A DNA stretch of 64,000 nucleotides from assembly GCA_016791115.1 (NCBI GenBank), contig JAEUNL010000064.1:62001-126000 (forward strand). Reading direction: 5' to 3'. Below, in pieces: positions 1-17,399 of this stretch. The notes below the pieces were generated by a model. It searched no databases and was not told where the DNA came from. It saw nothing but the letters and a program-made list of their open reading frames with translations. Within the stretch, counting starts at the first letter, position 1, and each line of letters begins with the position of its first letter. Origin of the DNA: Rhodocyclaceae bacterium. GTDB taxonomy: Bacteria > Pseudomonadota > Gammaproteobacteria > Burkholderiales > Rhodocyclaceae. The position numbers and the translations under genes were made by a program.

Positions 1-3000
1 AGAATCGCATCGGCAAGAGCGTCCACGCCGCCCGAACCCGGGAGGTCGATGAGCCCGCCCCAGCGCTCGGGTTGCTCGAGCGCGAACACGCGACCCACGC
101 CCCACAGCGGAGCCTGCCAGCGATCGACATGGTCGGCCTCGCTCACCGCATGCGCACCGCGCGTGATCAGCCATGCCTTACCCCGGCCCGGCGTCGCAGC
201 AAGCCTTGCAAGCAGGCGAAGTGGCTCGGTGCAGGCGAGTCGTTCGCAGGACTCCTGCGCGCCCGCTGCGTCGCCATCCTTCAGTGCGAGCGCACCAAGG
301 TAGACGACGTCTGTGTCGGCGTCGATGCCCGCAACCTCGGCCGCGACGACGCTTACGACCCGATCGCCACGCACTTCGAGTCTCTTCGCGAGAGCGGCAC
401 CAATGCCGTCGTCGTCACCCACGACAGCCCAGCTTCTGCGCGGGGCCAGGGCGCGCGCCATGACGATGGCCTGCTGGCCAGGGCCACGCGCGAGACCGGC
501 CCCGTCGGGACACGTCACGATCTCTTCGAAACCGCGGCGCGCAAGGAGGTCGCGCCATGTCGCGCGGTCGACAAGGGGATAACCAGGACGCAGCCCGGCG
601 TCCACGAACCGCCACCACCCTTCGGTAAGCCCGAAAGTAAGGTCGACCCAGGGCTCGGGCGCCACGCCTTCCAGCAGGAAGATGAGCCCGCCGGGCGCAA
701 GCAGGTCGCGCGCATGCGCGACCGAGGCGCCAAGATCGGCCGTCGCATGCAGCACGTTCGCGGCGACGATGATGTCGTACTGCCCGGCCTGGAATCCCTG
801 CGGAGCCGGATCGCGCTCGATGTCCAGAAGCGCGTACTTCACGAACGGGAAAGCGGCGAACTGCTCCTTCGCGCGCTCGAGGAAGACCGGCGAGAGGTCG
901 GTGAATGTGTACTCGACGCCTTCCGCGGCAAGCTCGGGCAGCACGTAGGTCGTGGTCCCGCCCGTGCCCGCGCCGATCTCGAGGATGCGCAGCTTCGCGC
1001 CGGCAGGCAAGCTCGCGACCGCCTCCCGGATCGCGTATGCGATCGCCCGATTGTACGTGCGCGCGAAGGGCGACTCGACGTAGAGGCTGCGCGCCTCTGC
1101 GAGAGAGCCGTCGGGGAACAGCAGCTGCAACGGATCCTGCGAGCCGTCGAGCACGCGCGCGAGTGCCACACCGCAGCGGCGCAGGGTGCGAAGTTCGCCG
1201 TCGACGGTGCCGAACCGGGCAAGGAGCGCATCGTAGTCTGCGCAAGTATCCGCCGCGTCGAACTGGCCCACGACCTTGAAACCGCCGCCTTCCCGTGCGA
1301 GCACGCCCACCTCGCAGAGGATGTCCAACAAGCGCGCGAAGAGCCGCTCGTGGCGCGCGACGATACGCAGGCGTGCGGCTTCCGAAGTGCGATCGAAGAA
1401 GCGTCCGCGCCCTGCGTCGAAGCCCAGCACCTGCAACGCGGTCGCGATGTGCGCACTGCTCAGGCGATCGAGCTCGGGCAGCAGCGCGGCGTAGATCGCG
1501 AGGTCGTGCTCAGTGGCCAGCGCATCGAAGCGCTCACGCAGCTTCGGCGCGAACCGCGTGGGCGGCTGCAGGGATGCCGCCACCGCTGGCCGCACCGGCG
1601 CGGCTTCCCAGTCCAAGCGGTAGTACAGATCGCCGCCCGTCGTGCGCGCGCCTTCGGCCGCGCACACGAGCGCCGCCTTCGACGCTCGGCGCAGCCTCAC
1701 CTCGCGCATCGTGCCCAGCACAGCGCCATCGGCTCCGCGCAGCGTCACGTCAGCACGCCATTCGGCGGGCCGCGCGCCGCCCGCGCCGTGCAGCCGCACG
1801 TGGGCCCAGCACGCCTCGGGAAGCGGCCGCGGCAGGTCGATTGACTCGACGCCGGTAAGCAGATAGACCTCGTTCGTGTCGCCGCTGTCGGGTAGCGCGA
1901 GGCCGACCGCCTGCAAAGCGCCGTCGACGAGAACGGGATGCGCCCAAGTGACAGGTTCCCTGGCGCTCGTTACTGGAAGCGCGATCCAGGCGAGCGCCTC
2001 GCCGTCGCGGCGCCGTGCGTGTCGCAGCGGCTGGAACGCGGGCCCCAGGTCGATGCCCAGCGCGGCGAGTTTGCCATAGTGCGGCGCGCATTCGGACGAT
2101 GCGCCGAGACGCTGCTCGATGACAGCGAGCGGCTCTTGGGGCGAGGCTTCGCCCGCAACTTGCACGAGGCGACCGCTCGCATTCAGTTTCCATTCGTCAT
2201 CGTCTTGCGCATCGGCCGCGCGGCTATAGACGTTGAACGCCCTGCCTTCACCCGAAGGCTCGGCCAGATGCACCTGCACGACACGGCCTTCTTCGCCGAG
2301 AAACAGGGGCTCGCGAATCGCGAAGCCTGCGACCACGGGCCGTTGCTCTCCGATCGCAGCCGCCGCAGACTGCACCATCTCGATGAACACCGGCCCCGCG
2401 ACGAGCGATGCCCCGTGTACGCGATGCTCGCCCAGCCAAACCGGCAATCGAGGCGTAAGAACCGTTTCGAAAACGGGCAGCGCCACGGGCAGGCGCGCGA
2501 CGACAAGCGGGTTGCTGCCGCCCGGTGGCGCCGCGCGTGTCCGGGACGCCGACGGGCCCGAAGACGCAATCCAGAACTTGCGACGCTCGAAAGGATAGGT
2601 CGGCATCGGCAGCGTGCGCAGGGCGTAAGGCGCGTCCAGTCCCGCCCAGTCGATTGGCGCCCCGTGCACATGGAGTTTCGCCACGCTCGCGAGAAGCTCG
2701 CTCCAGTCGTCCTTGCCGCGACGCAGGGACGAAAGCAGTAACGTCTCATCTTCGGGCAGCGTTCGCTGCGCGAGCGCAAGTAGCGTCGGATGCGGGCCGA
2801 CCTCCAGAAACACGCGATAGCCCTCGCGATAGAGCCAGTTGATCCCGTCGCCGAACCGCACGGGCTCGCGCAGGTGGCGGCGCCAGTAGCGCGCGTCGGG
2901 CGCGCCACTGCCGGGCAGCGCTTCGCCACCCGTCACGTTCCACGCGACAGGAATGGCGGGCGCGCGCATGGTGACTCGCTCGGCCGCGGCCTGCATCGCG

Positions 3001-5309
3001 TCCAGCGCGGGCTCGACCAGTGGCGAGTGCGCGGCGAGCGAGACGTAGAGCCGATGGCCCTGCACCTCGCGCTTCTCGAGTTCCTGCAGCAGCGCCTCGA
3101 CTGCGCGCTCCTCGCCCGAGATCACGACGCTGTCGGCCGCGTTGATCGCGGCGATCGCGACCTTGCCGCCAGTGCCCGCGACCGCCTTTTCGACCTCAGC
3201 GCGATCGGCGAACACCGCCGCCATCGTGCCGCCGGGCGGCAGCGCCTGCATGAGGCGCCCGCGCTCGGCGATGAGCGAGATTCCCTCCTCCAGCGTGAAG
3301 ACACCCGCCGCACACGCGGCGACGTACTCGCCCACGGAATGCCCGATGACCGCCGCCGGCTCGACGCCCCAGCTGCGCCAGAGCGCCGCCAATCCGTACT
3401 CGACCGCGAAGAGGGCAGGCTGCGTCCAGGATGTCTCGTGGATCGGCGACGCTTCGCCCGCGTCGGTCGAGAGCACTGACCTGAGCGTCCTGCCGGCCTC
3501 GTCGGCGCCGAGTTGCGCGTCGCAGCGGTCGATCACGTCGCGGAAGACGGGCGAGGCGTCGTAGAGCGCTTTCGCCATGCCCGGGTACTGGGCGCCCTGG
3601 CCGGTGAAGAGGAACACGACTTCGGGCACGTGCCCGGGGATGGCCTGTCCGCAAAAGACCGCGGGATGCGGCAAGCTCTTCGCGACTGCCCGCAACGCCT
3701 CGCGCGTGCTCATCGCGTCCCCCGCGACCACGGCCGCACGCTCGGTGAAGTGCGAGCGCCCCAGCGCGGCGGTGTGCGCGACGTCGCCCAGGTCCGGGCA
3801 CGGGGTCGCCTCCATCGCAGTTGCCCAGCGCTCGGCGGTATTCGCGAGCGACGCGGCACTGCGCGCCGAGAGCACGATGCAATGCTTCGGGCGCTGAGCG
3901 CGCGGCAAGCCCTCCTCGCGCGGCGCTTCCTCGATGATTGCATGCGCGTTGGTGCCACTGAATCCGAACGAACTGACGCCCGCCAGGCGCGGGCGCACGC
4001 CGCGCTTCCATGGCGCGCCCTGCGCGGTAACTCTTACGGGATAGTCGGCCCACGCAATGTGGGGACTCGGCTCCTTGAAGTGCAGGTGTGGCGGGATGCG
4101 CTCGTGCATGAGCGAAAGGACGATCTTGATCACACCTGCGATGCCTGCGGCCGATTCAAGGTGCCCGACATTGGTCTTGACCGAACCGATGAGGAGAGGC
4201 TGCTCGCGCAGCCGACCGGGACCGAGCGCGCCAGCGAGCGCGCGCACCTCGATCGGATCGCCCAGCGTCGTGCCGGTGCCGTGAGCCTCCACATAATCGA
4301 TGTCGCTCGGCTCCACACCCGCATCCGCGAGCGCCGCCCGGATCACCGCCTCCTGAGCCGGCCCGTTGGGCACCGTGAGCCCGCCGCTGCGTCCGTCCTG
4401 GTTCAGCGCCGTGCCGCGGATCACTGCGAGCACCCGATCGCCGTCGGCGCGCGCGTCAGAAAGGCGCTTGAGAACAACCACACCGCAGCCCTCGCCGCGC
4501 GAGAAACCGTCGGCTGCGGCGTCGAATGTTTTGCAGCGTCCGTCGGGTGCGAGCATGTGCGCTTTGGTGAGCGCCATGGTGGTCTCGACCGAGCACATCA
4601 GGTTGACGCCGGCGGCAAGGGCGACCCGCGACTCGCCTGTGCGCAGACCTTTCACCGCCAGATGCAGCGCCACTAGGGACGAGGAGCATGCAGTATCGAC
4701 CGAAAGTGCGGGTCCCTGAAATCCCATGAAATAGGAGATCCGCCCGGCGACGACGCTGTGCGCGTTGCCGGAAGCGAGATACGCGTCGATGTTGTCGATG
4801 CCGCGGTCGAGCACGCGCTGGGTGTGGTCGATGTTGCAGACGCCGACGTAGACACCCGTATCGCTGCCCGCCAGGCGCTCGGGTGCGATGCCGGCATGTT
4901 CAAGCGCCTCCCATGCCACTTCCATCAGCAGACGCTGCTGCGGATCCATCGTCTGCGCCTCGCGCGGCGAAATGCCGAAAAAGGCCGCGTCGAAGCCGCT
5001 GACGTCGTCGATGAAGCCGCCACAGCGAGTCGACACTCGCGCCGGCGCATCGGGATCCGGATCGAAGAGCGCGTCGATGTCCCAGCGCTCGCGCGGCACT
5101 TCGCGTATCGCATCGCGCCCCTGGTCGAGGAGGTCCCAGTAAGCGTCGATGTCGTCGGAGCCCCCGGGGAAGCGGCAGGCCATGCCCACCACGGCGATGG
5201 GCTCGCGCGCACGCACTTGCAGCGCCTCGACCTGCTCGTGCAGTTCAAGGGCAAGCAATTGCAGCCGTTTGGGCGAGAGCTTTTCGAGCCGATCCTGGAA
5301 GTCGTCCAT
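1..5309 (-). CDS. PKS6: type I polyketide synthase, KS-AT-DH-MT-KR(start), partial
   Basis: Sixth PKS of the operon; its 3' part lies beyond the left edge, so only about 1769 residues are seen. The ATG at 5309 is 7 bp after the PKS5 stop. The N-terminus has a docking-like helix (LSPKRLQLL) and then the KS, with active-site Cys near residue 207 in DTACSSS and both His motifs (EAHGTGT, KTNVGH). The AT has GHSVGE near residue 656; its specificity motif reads LAAH instead of HAFH, so the extender unit is uncertain. The DH keeps His near 959 ([11 protein letters not shown]) and the Asp in LVDGALQ, but Ala replaces the usual Pro of HxxxGxxxxP. A C-methyltransferase follows (GAGTGGTT near 1441, NVLHAT with the His of the proposed His-Glu dyad). 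The last visible part ([11 protein letters not shown]) is the N-terminal structural half of a KR region. Catalytic KR, possible ER, ACP and possible thioesterase cannot be seen. Confidence 0.93.
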   Translation of the reverse strand, partial: MDDFQDRLEKLSPKRLQLLALELHEQVEALQVRAREPIAVVGMACRFPGGSDDIDAYWDLLDQGRDAIREVPRERWDIDALFDPDPDAPARVSTRCGGFIDDVSGFDAAFFGISPREAQTMDPQQRLLMEVAWEALEHAGIAPERLAGSDTGVYVGVCNIDHTQRVLDRGIDNIDAYLASGNAHSVVAGRISYFMGFQGPALSVDTACSSSLVALHLAVKGLRTGESRVALAAGVNLMCSVETTMALTKAHMLAPDGRCKTFDAAADGFSRGEGCGVVVLKRLSDARADGDRVLAVIRGTALNQDGRSGGLTVPNGPAQEAVIRAALADAGVEPSDIDYVEAHGTGTTLGDPIEVRALAGALGPGRLREQPLLIGSVKTNVGHLESAAGIAGVIKIVLSLMHERIPPHLHFKEPSPHIAWADYPVRVTAQGAPWKRGVRPRLAGVSSFGFSGTNAHAIIEEAPREEGLPRAQRPKHCIVLSARSAASLANTAERWATAMEATPCPDLGDVAHTAALGRSHFTERAAVVAGDAMSTREALRAVAKSLPHPAVFCGQAIPGHVPEVVFLFTGQGAQYPGMAKALYDASPVFRDVIDRCDAQLGADEAGRTLRSVLSTDAGEASPIHETSWTQPALFAVEYGLAALWRSWGVEPAAVIGHSVGEYVAACAAGVFTLEEGISLIAERGRLMQALPPGGTMAAVFADRAEVEKAVAGTGGKVAIAAINAADSVVISGEERAVEALLQELEKREVQGHRLYVSLAAHSPLVEPALDAMQAAAERVTMRAPAIPVAWNVTGGEALPGSGAPDARYWRRHLREPVRFGDGINWLYREGYRVFLEVGPHPTLLALAQRTLPEDETLLLSSLRRGKDDWSELLASVAKLHVHGAPIDWAGLDAPYALRTLPMPTYPFERRKFWIASSGPSASRTRAAPPGGSNPLVVARLPVALPVFETVLTPRLPVWLGEHRVHGASLVAGPVFIEMVQSAAAAIGEQRPVVAGFAIREPLFLGEEGRVVQVHLAEPSGEGRAFNVYSRAADAQDDDEWKLNASGRLVQVAGEASPQEPLAVIEQRLGASSECAPHYGKLAALGIDLGPAFQPLRHARRRDGEALAWIALPVTSAREPVTWAHPVLVDGALQAVGLALPDSGDTNEVYLLTGVESIDLPRPLPEACWAHVRLHGAGGARPAEWRADVTLRGADGAVLGTMREVRLRRASKAALVCAAEGARTTGGDLYYRLDWEAAPVRPAVAASLQPPTRFAPKLRERFDALATEHDLAIYAALLPELDRLSSAHIATALQVLGFDAGRGRFFDRTSEAARLRIVARHERLFARLLDILCEVGVLAREGGGFKVVGQFDAADTCADYDALLARFGTVDGELRTLRRCGVALARVLDGSQDPLQLLFPDGSLAEARSLYVESPFARTYNRAIAYAIREAVASLPAGAKLRILEIGAGTGGTTTYVLPELAAEGVEYTFTDLSPVFLERAKEQFAAFPFVKYALLDIERDPAPQGFQAGQYDIIVAANVLHATADLGASVAHARDLLAPGGLIFLLEGVAPEPWVDLTFGLTEGWWRFVDAGLRPGYPLVDRATWRDLLARRGFEEIVTCPDGAGLARGPGQQAIVMARALAPRRSWAVVGDDDGIGAALAKRLEVRGDRVVSVVAAEVAGIDADTDVVYLGALALKDGDAAGAQESCERLACTEPLRLLARLAATPGRGKAWLITRGAHAVSEADHVDRWQAPLWGVGRVFALEQPERWGGLIDLPGSGGVDALADAI

Positions 5310-5316
5310 CTTGTCC

Positions 5317-8300
5317 CTATTTCCTCTTGCCCAGTCGCGCGGCCAGTTGCTTCTCGACCTCTTCGTCGGAGAGATCCTCGATCGAGGCGACCCGGTCCGG
5401 CGTGGACGTGGGCACCGCGGCCTCGGCGAGCCCGAGCACGTCGTTCAGCAGGTAGTCGGTAAGCGTATCGATCGTTGGATAGTCGAAGAGCAGCGTCGCG
5501 GGCAGCGTGCTGCCGACGGCGTTGCCGAGCGTGTTGCGCAGTTCCACCGCAAGCAGCGAATCGAGCCCCAGTTCGCCCAGCGGCGTTCGCGGATCGACGG
5601 CACGTCCCGGGTCCACGCCGAGCGCGCGCAGCGCGCGCTCGCGCACGAAGGCGGCCAGCATCGGCCGGCGGCGCGCGCTCGGAGCCGACTTGATCCGTGA
5701 GCGCAGATCGCTCGCCGCATCGATGCCCGCCGTCGCCTCGGGGGCGGCCTGCGCGAGCCCCGCCACCGCGGCGAAGAACGCAGGTGGCGCACCGCGCTCA
5801 ACGCGCGCGAGGTAGCGCTGCCAGTCGATCGGCAGTACCGCGACCTGCGCACGATCCTGCCCCATGAGGCGCTCGAGCGCGGCCACCCCCTGCTCCGGGG
5901 TGATGCTCGACAGTCCCTGCTGGGAAATGCGCTCGGTAGCGGCACGGTCCACGGCTGCGCCCACCCCGGACCAAGCACCCCAATTGATGGAAAGGCCGGC
6001 GAACCCGCGCGAGCGTCGCTCGCGCGCGAGCAGATCGAGGAAGGCGTTGGCCGCCGAATGGTTGCTCTGCCCGGCAGCCCCCAGGAGCGCGGCGACAGAC
6101 GAGAACAGCACGAAGCCTTCGAGCGGGTCGGTGCGTGTAAGTCTGTCGAGGAGAAATCCGCCGTCGACCTTCGGTGCAAACACACGGGCGTAGCGCCCCG
6201 GATCCTGCTGCGCGAGCGTGGCGTCGTCGAGCACCCCCGCGCTGTGAAACACGCCCCGAAGCGGCGGCCCCGATGTGCGAAGCCGCACGAGAAAGGCGCG
6301 CAGCGCGGCCTCGTCCGATACGTCCAGCGCCTCAGCCACCACGTTGCCACCGAGCGCACGAAGCGTGTCGAGCAGTGGTGCCGATTCGGGCGTCACGCCT
6401 CGCCGGCTCACCAGCGCGATGCGGCCGGCCCCGCGTTCGATGAGCCACTTTGCGACCACCGGACCCAGACCGGACAGGCCGCCCGTCACGAGATACGTCC
6501 CGTCGCGCCTGGCTACGAAGGGCTCGGGGGCGCCGTGCCGCAGCACGATCTTGCCGGTGTGGCGCGCCTGCGCCATGAAGCGGAATGCGCGCGGCGCGTC
6601 GTCCAGCGCGAACACATGGCGCGGCAGCGAGACAAGATCACCCGAGCGCAGGCGCTCGGTCAGGCCGGTGAAGAGCCGTTCAATCAACTCCGGCTCGCGC
6701 GTGGCGGTATCGCCCCAATCGACCACGAAGTAGCGCCAGCCGCGCTTCTGCTGCTCGACCCATTCCGGCGTCTTGATCCCACGCTTGCCCATCTCGACGA
6801 ACCGTCCGTCCCGGGCGAGCACCGAGAAACTCGCTTCGACGGTATCTCCCGCGAGCGAGTTCAACACCACATCGACACCGCGCCCGCCGGTGGCCGCCGC
6901 AATCTGCGCGCCGAACGCGGCGCTGCGCGAATCGAACACGTGCACTACCCCCAATGCGCGCAACAGGTCGCGCTTGGCCTCCGAGCCAGCCGTTGCATAA
7001 ATTACCGCGCCGGTGCGAAGGGCGATCTGTACCGCTGCCATGCCGACGCCGCCCGCCCCCGCGTGAATCAGTACGCGCTCGCCTGGGCGCAATTGCGCAA
7101 GATGGTCGAGGCAGAAGAGCGCCGTAAGGAAGGCAATTGGAAACGCAGCGCCCTCTTCCGCACTCATGCCCTCGGGCCGCGGCTGAACGAACTCCAAGCG
7201 CGTTGTCACATGCGTCGCCAAACACCCTCCGCCCAGGCCCATCACGGCGTCGCCCACGCGCAGGCGCGCAACGCCCGGCCCCACTGCAGCGATACGCCCC
7301 GCGCATTCGCCGCCCAGAGGCCCCGGGTCGCCCGGATACATGCCCAATACGTTGAGTACGTCCTTGAAGTTGATCCCGCTCGCCTCGATGGCGATCTCGA
7401 CCTCGCCGGGTCCGGGCACGCGGCGCGAGAGTTCCCGGCGATGAAAGCCGTCGAGGGATCCTGCAGCAATCGGCAGAAGGCGAAACGGGGAAGCATCCGC
7501 AACGGCCATCGTGCGCGGCACACGGGCAAGCCGCGCGACCCGCCGCATGCTGCCTCTGAGCGCCACTTGCGCCTCGGCGCCTGACTCACCCAGTTCGGCC
7601 ACGAAGGCGTCAAGCGCGCCTTCGATCGAGTTCGGTTCGAGGTCGACGCATACTGCGCGCATCTCGGGATGTTCGAGCGACAGTGCCTTGCGCAATCCCC
7701 AGACGGGCGCCTGAGCGGGATTGATCGCGACGTCCGCGGGATCGGCCTGCTGCGCGCCGGCGGTCACCATCCACACGCGCGAGCCCAAGCCGGCACCCGC
7801 AAGCGCCTGAGCCGCGAGCATCGCGCTCACTGCGCCCAGCTCGCTTGCACCAGCGAGTTCGGCGAGACCCACGTCCTTCCAATCGGGTGTGTCGAGCGAC
7901 CACGCGTGCACGATGCCGACCGGCACACGGCCTGCAGCACGAAGCTCCGCCAACAGGCGGGCGTGATCCGCGGCAGACGTCGGCGTAATTGTCGCGGCGT
8001 CGCCTTCGAGCGTGTAACGCGCGCCAGGCTGCACCAACGTGCAGCGATCGCCGCGCGCAGTGAGTCGCCGGGCGATCCCCGTGGCTAGCCCCTTCGTGTC
8101 GGCAAAGATGAGCCACTCTCGCATTGCCGTATGCAGATCATCTGCGACCTGAGCAATCAGCAGCGTGTTCAAACCGATCGCACCCGCTTGCGCGACATCA
8201 CCCGCGACCGTCGATGCCGCGCCGAAGCCACACTCCCCGAGAAGCCTGACCCAGGAAGCGACGGGAAGCGTCGCGTAATCGGGCCGAAGCTCGCGATCCT

Positions 8301-11300
8301 CGAAGCACCACCAGCCCTCGGTAAGGCCCACGGTGAGATCGAACCATGCCTGCGGAACGGTCGCTTCCAGCAGCGCGAGCGCCCCACCGGGCGCGAGCAG
8401 CCGGCGAACCCGGCCGAGCGTCGTGCGCAGATCACGGGTGGCATGGATCACGTTGGAAGCGACGACCAGATCGAACGCGCCCGCCGCGAATCCCTGAACC
8501 TCGGGATCGCGCTCGAGGTCCAGAACCTCGAAGCGCATAAAGGGATGCATGCCGAAACGTTCGCGTGCGCGCGCGACGAAGAGCGGTCCCACGTCAGTGA
8601 AGGTGTATTCGACGCCTTCTAGCGGAAGGCGTGGCACCACGTGCGCCGTAGTGCCTCCCGTGCCGGCACCCACTTCGAGAATGCGCAGCTTCCGGCCTGC
8701 CTGCCTCGCCCGCGCAGCGGCTGTCGAGACCGCTTCGGCCACCAGCCCGTTGAAGAAGCGCGCGGGCGGTGAGTCGCGATAGATGCGCTCTGCGGTCTCT
8801 GTCTCGCCGCCGGGAAAGAGGAGTTGAAGCGGGTCGCACTCCCCGCGCAGCGCGTTCGCGAGATCGGGACCGGCGCGGCCGACCATTTCGAGCTCGTTCG
8901 CGATCGGCAGCAAGCTTGCGCGCATCGCGGCGAGCACGCGCGCCGGATCGGCACCCGCAAGATCACGCTTCACGACCCATCGCGCGTCCTCCTTCGCGAG
9001 CCACCCGGCTTGCGCCAGGAGCGAGAGGAAGCGGCCGAATAGCTGGCGGTGGCGTACCACGACATGCAGCTCACGCGCCAGGGCTCCCTCATCGAAGAAC
9101 GTTCCCACCTTCGGATTCCAGCCGAGGTCCGCCAACGCCTTGCGGATGAAGTCGGCACAGAGTGTGTCCATTCCCGCAAGACATGCATCGAAGGCCGGCA
9201 GACCCGCGGAAGCGCGTAGCGGTTCGACTGCGGCCTGCGCGGCTGACACCATCTGCGACACAGGCACCGCCTCTCTGGACGCCGTGCTGCCTGCCGCATC
9301 CTGCCAGAGCACTTCATAAAGGCTTTCGTCTAGCCAGCGCTCGCCGAGTCGGTCGAGCGCGTCGCGCGAAACGCGCTTCAAGCGGATGTCCGTCAGGTCC
9401 GCGAGAAGTTCGCCGCCCTCGTCGAATACCCGAAGTTGCGCGCGGCGCGTTGCCGCGCCCGTGCCGGGCTCGGCAACCGCGTGCGCCCAGCAACGCTCGG
9501 CGCCCCTGCGATGCAGCGTGTATGCGCCGATCGCCATTGGCAGGTAGAGATCCTCGGTGTCGGACACCAGCGCGGCCGCGAGCACCTGCACGCAGCCGTC
9601 GAGCAGCACCGGATGGATGTTGTACGCAGCACCTTCGCGCCGCAGATCCGCGTGCAGAACGATGCTGCCGAGGGCTTGCTGGTTTCCGGACATGAGCTCG
9701 CGTACGGAGCGGAATGCCGGGCCGAAGCCCAACCCGCGGCGTTCGAGCTCCTGATAGAACGCATCACGATCAAAGGCTTGCGGGCAAAGTAGTCGGGCCT
9801 CGGCAAGTGAGGCCCGCGACGCAGCCGGGTTCGATGCCGCACCGCCAAGGGTCGCGGTCACGTGGCAGATCCAGTCGGCGTCTCCGTCCGCATCTTCGGC
9901 GAGACTGCACACGCGCGCGCTTGCCGTGCCGCCGCCCGCGCGGTCCACCACGAGCTGCACGGTACGCGCGCTATCGGCGTTGAGGCGCATCGCCTCCTTA
10001 ATGGTTACATCGACGATCGGGTGCATGCCGGCGCCTAACACATCGCCCGCCGCGGCGAGCAGCATTTCCAGCCAACCCGTAGCCGGCATTACCACGTGGC
10101 CCTGCACGCAATGCTGGGCGACAAAGCGCGGCACTTCGATGCTCATGCGGCTCTCGTACACCTTCCCCGCAGCGGAGCGGATGCGCGTGCCCAGAAGCGG
10201 GTGGCCGGTTGCGCGGCCCGGCACCGCGGCCGGCCGAGTGCGCGCCGCGAACCAGCAGCGCTCGCGCTGGAAAGGATATGTGGGAAGCCCGACGCGCCTC
10301 GCCGTCTCGCCCGCGTGGACCGCGCGCCAATCGATGTCGATGCCCTGGAGCCATGCCGATGCAACCGCGTCGAGTATCTGCGCGCGTTCGGGGCGGTTCC
10401 GGCGCAGCGTCGGAACGCGTGCCAACGAAGCATCACCGAGCGCGGACTCGATAAACGCGAGCAGTGCCGGGTGTGGGCCAACTTCGATGCACACGTCCGG
10501 ACGAAGACGCACGAGTGCCTGTGCTCCGTCGGCGAATCGCACGGCTTCGCGCGCGTGGCGCCGCCAGTAAGCGGGCTGCATCATCGCGGCAGGATCGGCT
10601 ACGTCGCCCGTGAGGTTCGAGACGAGGCGAATTCGCGGCTTCGACCACGCAACTTTTGCAGCCGAGCGCTCGAACTCTGCGAGCATCGGATCGAGCAACG
10701 GCGAGTGGAACGCGTGCGAGACTGTGAGCCGCTGGCAGCGCACGCCGCCTTCTTCGAACTGCCTGCACACTGCTTCGACCGCGTCCGCCGTGCCCGAAAT
10801 CACGGTCTGGTCGGGCGCATTCACCGCCGCAATCGCGAGCTTCGCCATCTGGCCGGCGACGACCGGCTCGATCTCGGCGGCCGGCACGTGGATCGCCGCC
10901 ATCGCACCGCCCGCCGGCAGCCGTCCCATGAGGCGCCCGCGCTCGGCAACGAGGCCAAGCGCATCCTCGAGGCTCATCATGCCGGCCACGCACGCGGCGA
11001 CGAGTTCGCCCACCGAATGGCCCATCACCGCCGCCGGCGTGACGCCATATGACTTCCAAAGCTCGGCGAGCGCGTACTCGACCGCAAATAGCGCGGGCTG
11101 CGTATATTCGGTGCGATCCAGCAGCGTCCCCTCACCCTCGGCCGGATAGAGAACTTCCAGCAGCGGCCGCTCGAGCCTGCCCTCGAGCGCCCTGGCGCAG
11201 CGGTCGAGCGCGGCGCGGAACACCGGTGCTGATTCATAGAGTGCGCGTCCCATGCCGGCGTACTGTGAGCCCTGCCCGGTGAAAACGAATGCGATGCGTG

Positions 11301-13007
11301 GCGGATCGCGGCGCTGCATTGCAGCTGTGCGGACACCCGGTGTCTCTTCGCCGCGGGAGAGTGCGCCCAGACGCTCCCGCAGCTCCTGCAGACTCGCGGC
11401 CGCAATGGTGGCGCGATACGCGAAATTCGCCCGGCCGACGTTGGCTGTGAAGCACGCGTCCGCGAGTGACGGCGCGTCGGGCCGCGCAAGCGCCTCTGCG
11501 TGGCGCGCGGCCAGCACGCACAACGCCTTCTCGTCGCGCGCCGAGAGCGTGTAGAGCGAATCTCCCGAATTGGTCGCCGCCGCCGGGTCGCCCTGCGGCG
11601 CTTCCTCGACCACGACGTGTACGTTGGTACCGCTGAATCCGAATGAGCTCACGCCCGCCAGGCGCCGTCCTCCGATCGGCTCCCACACCTGCGACTTCGT
11701 CGGTACCGTGAAGGGCAGTTCGGCCCACGCGATGTGCGGGCTCGGCTGCTTGAAGTGCAGATGCGCGGGGATCTCGCGGTGTTGCAACGCCAGCACCACC
11801 TTGATCAGTCCCGACACGCCTGCGGCGGCTTCGAGATGCCCGAGGTTAGTCTTGACCGAGCCGAGCCACATCGGCTGCGCCGGATCGCGACCTGGGCCAA
11901 AGACGTTACCGAGCGCCTGCACCTCGAGCGGGTCGCCAAGCTGCGTTCCCGTGCCGTGCGCCTCGAGCAGCCCGATGTCGGCGGGCGTGACCCGCGCGCG
12001 CGCGAGCGCCTCGCGGATCACGGCCTCCTGCGCTGGGCCGTTGGGCGCGGTGAGCCCGCTGCTCGGGCCATCCTGGTTGACGGCGCTGCCGCGGATCACC
12101 GCGAGGATGCGGTCGCCATCAGCCTGCGCCTCCGACAAACGCTTGAGCACCACGACACCGCAGCCCTCGCCGCGCGCGAAGCCATCGGCGGACGCATCGA
12201 AGGTCTTGCAGCGTCCGTCGGGGGCCAGCATGCGCGAGTGCGAGAAGGCAACAAAGAGGTCGGCCGAGAGCATGAGGTTCACGCCGCCGGCGAGCGCCAT
12301 CGAGCATTCGCGCGCGCGCAGCGCCTGGCAGGCGAGATGCACCGCGACAAGCGATGACGAGCACGCGGTATCGACCGTGAGGCTCGGTCCCTGCAGTCCG
12401 AGGAGGTACGATATGCGTCCCGAGGCGACGCTTTGTGCGACGCCCGAGGTGTAGTGCGAGTCGAGCAGGCCCGCGTCGCCGCTCTTGATCTGCAGGTAGG
12501 CGTAATCGGTGGCGCAGACGCCGACGTATACGCCGGTGGCCGAGCGCTCAAGCCTGTCCGGGGCGATCCCGGCGTGCTCGATCGCCTCCCAGCTCACCTC
12601 CAGCAGCAGACGCTGCTGCGGATCCATGCCGTTGGCTTCGCGCGGCGCGATGCCGAAAAACGCGGGGTCGAAACGATCGACCTCGCCGGTCAGGAACCCG
12701 GCCTCGCGGACCGCAATGCGACCCGGAATCTCGGTATCCGGGTCATAGTACGCGTCAATGTCAAATCTGCTCCGCGGCACCGGCCCCACGGCATCGCGCC
12801 CCTCATGCAGCACGCGCCAGAAGCCCTCGGGATCGTCGCCGCCGGGCACCCGGCAGCCGATGCCGATTACCGCGATGGGCTCGCGCACCGCCTCTTCGGC
12901 ACGCGCCAGTCGCGCGCGCGCGTCCTCGAGCGCGAGGAAGGCGCGCTTCAGCGGCGAGAGCTGCACGGCCTCGGCCGGCGTCCCGGGCGGCAACGCGGGC
13001 GTCGTGT

Positions 13008-13011
<4 letters not shown>
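5317..13011 (-). CDS. PKS5: type I polyketide synthase, KS-AT-DH-MT-ER-KR-ACP
   Basis: The protein has 2564 residues and is a complete single module with every reductive domain plus a C-methyltransferase, an order best known from fungal highly reducing PKSs and some bacterial lines. KS Cys lies near 215 (DTACSSS). AT Ser lies near 665 (GHSVGE) with HAFH near 765, predicting malonyl-CoA. The DH has an intact HCVQGHVVMP near 969 and LLDGCVQ. The MT has GAGTGGTT near 1449 and NVIHAT. The ER has the nucleotide loop HAGAGGVG near 1984. The KR has VTGGLSGLG near 2177, but its active-site segment reads GQSNHSAAN: His stands at the position of the catalytic Tyr. The ACP has GLDSLL with Ser near 2484. 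N-terminal LSPLKRAFLALEDARARL and C-terminal LSDEEVEKQLAARL look like docking elements. The ATG overlaps the PKS4 stop as ATGA. Confidence 0.95.

Positions 13012-17395
<4,384 letters not shown>

Positions 17396-17399
<4 letters not shown>

Noticed and set aside
72-1844. 590-codon plus-strand open frame opposite PKS6
   Set aside because: It is antisense to a clear KS-AT-DH-MT frame; GC-rich DNA makes long chance frames and the peptide shows no domain.
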